A stretch of 64,000 bases of DNA, taken from the NCBI GenBank assembly GCA_009792885.1, contig WMCF01000025.1, forward strand, positions 1,943,852 through 2,007,851, in the 5' to 3' direction. The position numbers were made by a program, and so were the translations under genes. Positions within the stretch are counted from its first letter, which is position 1. Each line of letters starts with the position of its first letter. Origin of the DNA: Eremophila alpestris peregrina. Its lineage: Eukaryota; Chordata; Aves; Passeriformes; Alaudidae. Below are positions 61,111 to 64,000 of the stretch, piece by piece. A model generated the notes under the pieces. It worked only from the letters and a program-made list of their open reading frames with translations. It was not told where the DNA came from and searched no databases.

Positions 61111-62827
61111 ATTGATAATACATCAAGTGACTAAAAGTCTCTGTTTGATGGCTACATTATTTGCTATGAATAGTTCATCCATCTTCAACTGTAAAGCTTT
61201 AATTTTTCTTTTAAAGTGTGAACAAATATGGCTGAAATTATCCCTGAAATTTGGAAAAACTGAGCTTTTTTTTTTTTCTTTTTTGTGCCAATGGGTTTCC
61301 TACTTGACTTTGAACAAATAATTTATAGCCAGAGCCTGCTGTACTGCTTCACAGTTCTATTTGGACACTATTTGTGGTTTTAAAGGGGACCAGAGGTGTG
61401 AGCTGTCCCTCTGTTGGCTGTGCAGGAAGGTGGGCTTGAGCTTCTTTCAGAAACCTCTTTTTGAGCATGGCCAATGCCAACTACTTGCCAGTGCAGCTGT
61501 CAGACTTGCAGCATATCCTAGCCCTGCGCCCTTCTTGGAGAGCCAGCTGACATGGCCTAGATTAAAAATCAATTAGTGTGGTTACTCAGCAGGTTGTGGC
61601 CCTGGTGTGTGTACTGGCCCCAAATAAGGATGCTAGGATTGGTGTGTCCTTAAACCCCAGCATCAGCTGGCAGATGCATCCTGCTGCCTTGAACTCGCTT
61701 TTCAAAATCATGTTCTTGTCCTCAGTTTCATTTGGTTTCTCTTAAGTTCCAGATGGAGAGCCATCCTAAGGGCCAGAGGTGAAAGCCACATCCTTCCCAG
61801 TTGCAGTGCTGCTAGCCTGTCTGCCACTTGCATTGAAGCATCCCTGCAAACCATTCCTTTGCACAGCAGATTAGTGGTGGACTGGGCATACCTAACTTCT
61901 TTGGAGCCCTGGAGCCAGTATCCATGTGGGAATAACAACAGGCAAGACTAGCAGGAGAGCAGGGCCATCTGGAGATGCCCAGAACCTTGGACTTGGGCTG
62001 AGGAGAAATGAAATAATTAAATTATCTGCCCTTGGGAGCAGGATTCTCTCTCCTCCGGTGAGGAAGTAGTTGCCAGCTGGGTGTCGCTCCCTTCTTCAGA
62101 TCCTGTTGCAGCCTTGTTTGCAGATTGTGTGCTGAGTATTTGGTATGGCAGGTGAATTGAAGGTTGTTGATTTTGAACACCTGCAGAGCTAGCTAATAGA
62201 TATCAGACTCTGTAAGAGGGATTGGATGTTTAGCACAGTGTGGAAGTCAGGAAGTGTAAAAGAGGTGAGAGTTTAGAACTCCAAATAAGCTCGTCTGACC
62301 TGGAAACAGCATGCAAAGAACACAGGGCGCTTGAGCCACTGTGGTTGGATACAGGAGGGGTTGCAGAATACAAAAAGACCTGACACATGTTTCAAAAGTT
62401 CATAGCAAGGAGTTGAAACAGAATTATTGTGGGTTTGGACCATATGACAAAATGGCAACAAGCACAGTAAAAATATTCGAGAGGTGTGTGGGGGGATGGG
62501 CATTATAATGGGGTCCATACATTTGTCTTCCTGGGCATGGTGTGCCTTTGCAGAAGTGTTCGTGGGGAAAATAAAAGCACAAAGTAAGTGAAAATGTGAT
62601 AAGATATGACTTGATTCTGCTGAAAATGTCTCACTGGCTAGCTGTACTGGCTACACACCCTTCTTTGTTAGGGAAATGATTTTACAGATAACAGATACTG
62701 CATTTTCTTTGTCTTTTCTTCACTGTGATGTCATGTAGAAAGCTATTAGTTAACTGTAGAAGATGCAATTTTTATAGAAGAATGATAAGATTAGTAAGGA
62801 AAAAAAATAGAGAGGGAGCTCTAGAAT
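61111..62827. other. non-coding, nothing recognised
   Basis: The block at 61350-62130 is somewhat GC-richer than its surroundings but matches no repeat family I know and has no supported exon. Confidence 0.45.
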
Positions 62828-63610
62828 GTGCTGAAAGAGCATCTATCTGGCTGTAGAGTGATTACTCTTCAAAGATCAGTCTTGAGACAGAACTCATTAA
62901 ATATTTTTATTAATGACCTTGACACCAAAAATGGCACTGTGCTAAATGTGATAACAAGCAGTTGTAAGGCAGTGACAATATTCAAGAAGAGTTGGAATAT
63001 AATTCAGGGTACACTTCAGAATATTGCTGACAACTGGAGTGGCACAAGTAGAGTTCAGTACTGTAGCTGGAAGTGGGTTAAGCAATGAATAACACAAATT
63101 TCATTGATGAATTTGGAACTTGTCAACTCTTAAAAATTGATGAGGCTAGAGCAATAGGAAGTCTAAGCCTATTATTGGAATATATGAGACATCAGTCTGA
63201 CATGCATAGCCTTAAAAATGTATCTGAAAGCTTAAGATGTAGCATCTAGTACAGAAAGTACTTGTGCTGATGTCTAAGGCTAAGTCTGCAATATTTTGCT
63301 CTATTCTGGGTTATTCTGTTTAATGAAGATGAATCCAGACTCAAACAGGCGCAGAGCAGGAGAATTAAAATGAGTGGGGAATGGAAAACTTTACCTGGAG
63401 GAAGGGGATTAGAAGAGCAGAATTTATTTAGTTTAGAGTATAGCTTATTTAGTTTAATAAAAATAAAAAAGAGGACATGCTTGCAATTTGTAAGTAAACC
63501 AGCTAACATGGGATGTGGAAGACTGGCCCAAAGGAAAAGGGTATAAAGTTATAAATTGCATCTGTTTAAATTTTGTCTGGAAGTTAAAGGAGATAAATAG
63601 AAGACAATAT
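62828..63610 (+). mobile_element. ancient CR1/L3-like LINE relic
   Basis: Near 62870-62960 the plus strand reads QRSVL...LNIFINDLDTKNGT, matching the reverse-transcriptase block (Q)GSVLGPVLFNIFINDLD of CR1-type LINEs. About 63275-63600 carries the weakly kept downstream wording 'gcagagcaggagaattaaaatgag', 'tttatttagtttagagtatag', 'gaggacatgcttgcaattt' and 'aaaaggg.ataaa', in the same order as old reptilian CR1 copies. All frames are broken. The divergence is the greatest of the copies here. Confidence 0.6.
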
Positions 63611-64000
63611 TTGATCTTTTTGTCCAATGTTTCTTCTGGTTTAGGAAATAGGTCTTTACACTTAAAAAATGAATGTCATCTGGGCTGAAAGATCCCATTC
63701 CTTTGTTTCTGTGGGAAGACATTAGCTACAAAATCCTGCAGGACACCTAGTTTGGAACTGCAGAATATCAAGATTTAGTCTGGGAAGGCAAGGACTTCTC
63801 TCAAGGCTTTAGGATGAATATTTCTGTAAGGTGCTGGCAAAGCTAAATAGTGAAATACAGCATCTGTATAGATGTAACAACACAGAGAAGGTCAGATCCT
63901 GGAAGCATGGAGAAAAACTGAGATGAGGTTGAGGAACCTGGTTGTGTGGAATGAGGGTATCAATGAGCAACCTGAAGAAAGAAAAGAAACTAAGAACAAG
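63611..64000. other. non-coding, nothing recognised
   Basis: It may include a little more of the ancient LINE. No feature can be supported up to the window end. Confidence 0.4.

Noticed and set aside
1..64000. CRISPR array, operons, phage or bacterial defence systems
   Set aside because: The sequence is avian nuclear DNA. No regularly spaced identical repeats or prokaryotic gene organisation exist in the window.

Overview
This is vertebrate nuclear DNA from a bird, probably a passerine. It is AT-rich and non-coding, and carries 12 recognisable CR1 LINE fragments, most of them 3' ends, which is the signature avian retrotransposon. It also carries solo or fragmentary LTR repeats of types I associate with songbird genomes (29598-30192, about 47600-48327, and about 53700-54430). 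The passerine call rests on these LTR families and on A/C-rich simple tracts, recognised from memory rather than by a database search. No complete or clearly recognisable protein-coding gene was found. The many short open frames look like chance frames in non-coding DNA, except where they fall inside CR1 open reading frames.

Layout: 1-24 kb is plain intergenic or intronic sequence with two old CR1 tails (1297, 7637), microsatellites and a possible conserved non-coding block (20270-20560). 24-31 kb holds several CR1 fragments and a solo LTR with an exact 5-bp target-site duplication. 34.5-36.2 kb is the only strong regulatory landmark. It runs from long low-complexity tracts, through a 55-bp run of N at a poly-A, into a roughly 650-bp CpG island with GC boxes and G-runs. 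That island is most likely a promoter and 5' exon of a gene whose remaining exons lie outside the window or cannot be recognised here. A consensus splice donor read leftward (minus strand) at 35226/35225 makes minus-strand transcription plausible. A TATA-like element plus MEF2-type site on the other side of the gap leaves the direction open.

36-48 kb has a plus-strand CR1 ORF2 fragment, a rearranged CR1 in which a decayed ORF1 esterase domain abuts the 3' tail (40161-41340), another CR1 (42009-42490) and an ERVL-like LTR. 48.6-57.4 kb holds two more CR1 copies, an ERV-type repeat and a tRNA-derived SINE fossil. 58.9-59.8 kb shows a same-frame series of open segments that may be a decayed coding sequence. 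The last 4 kb contains a very old CR1/L3-like ORF2 relic.

No operon, CRISPR array, phage or novel multi-gene system is present. The items most worth checking are the CpG-island promoter and its orientation, the ORF1-to-tail CR1 junction, and the unidentified minus-strand frame at 58.9-59.8 kb.
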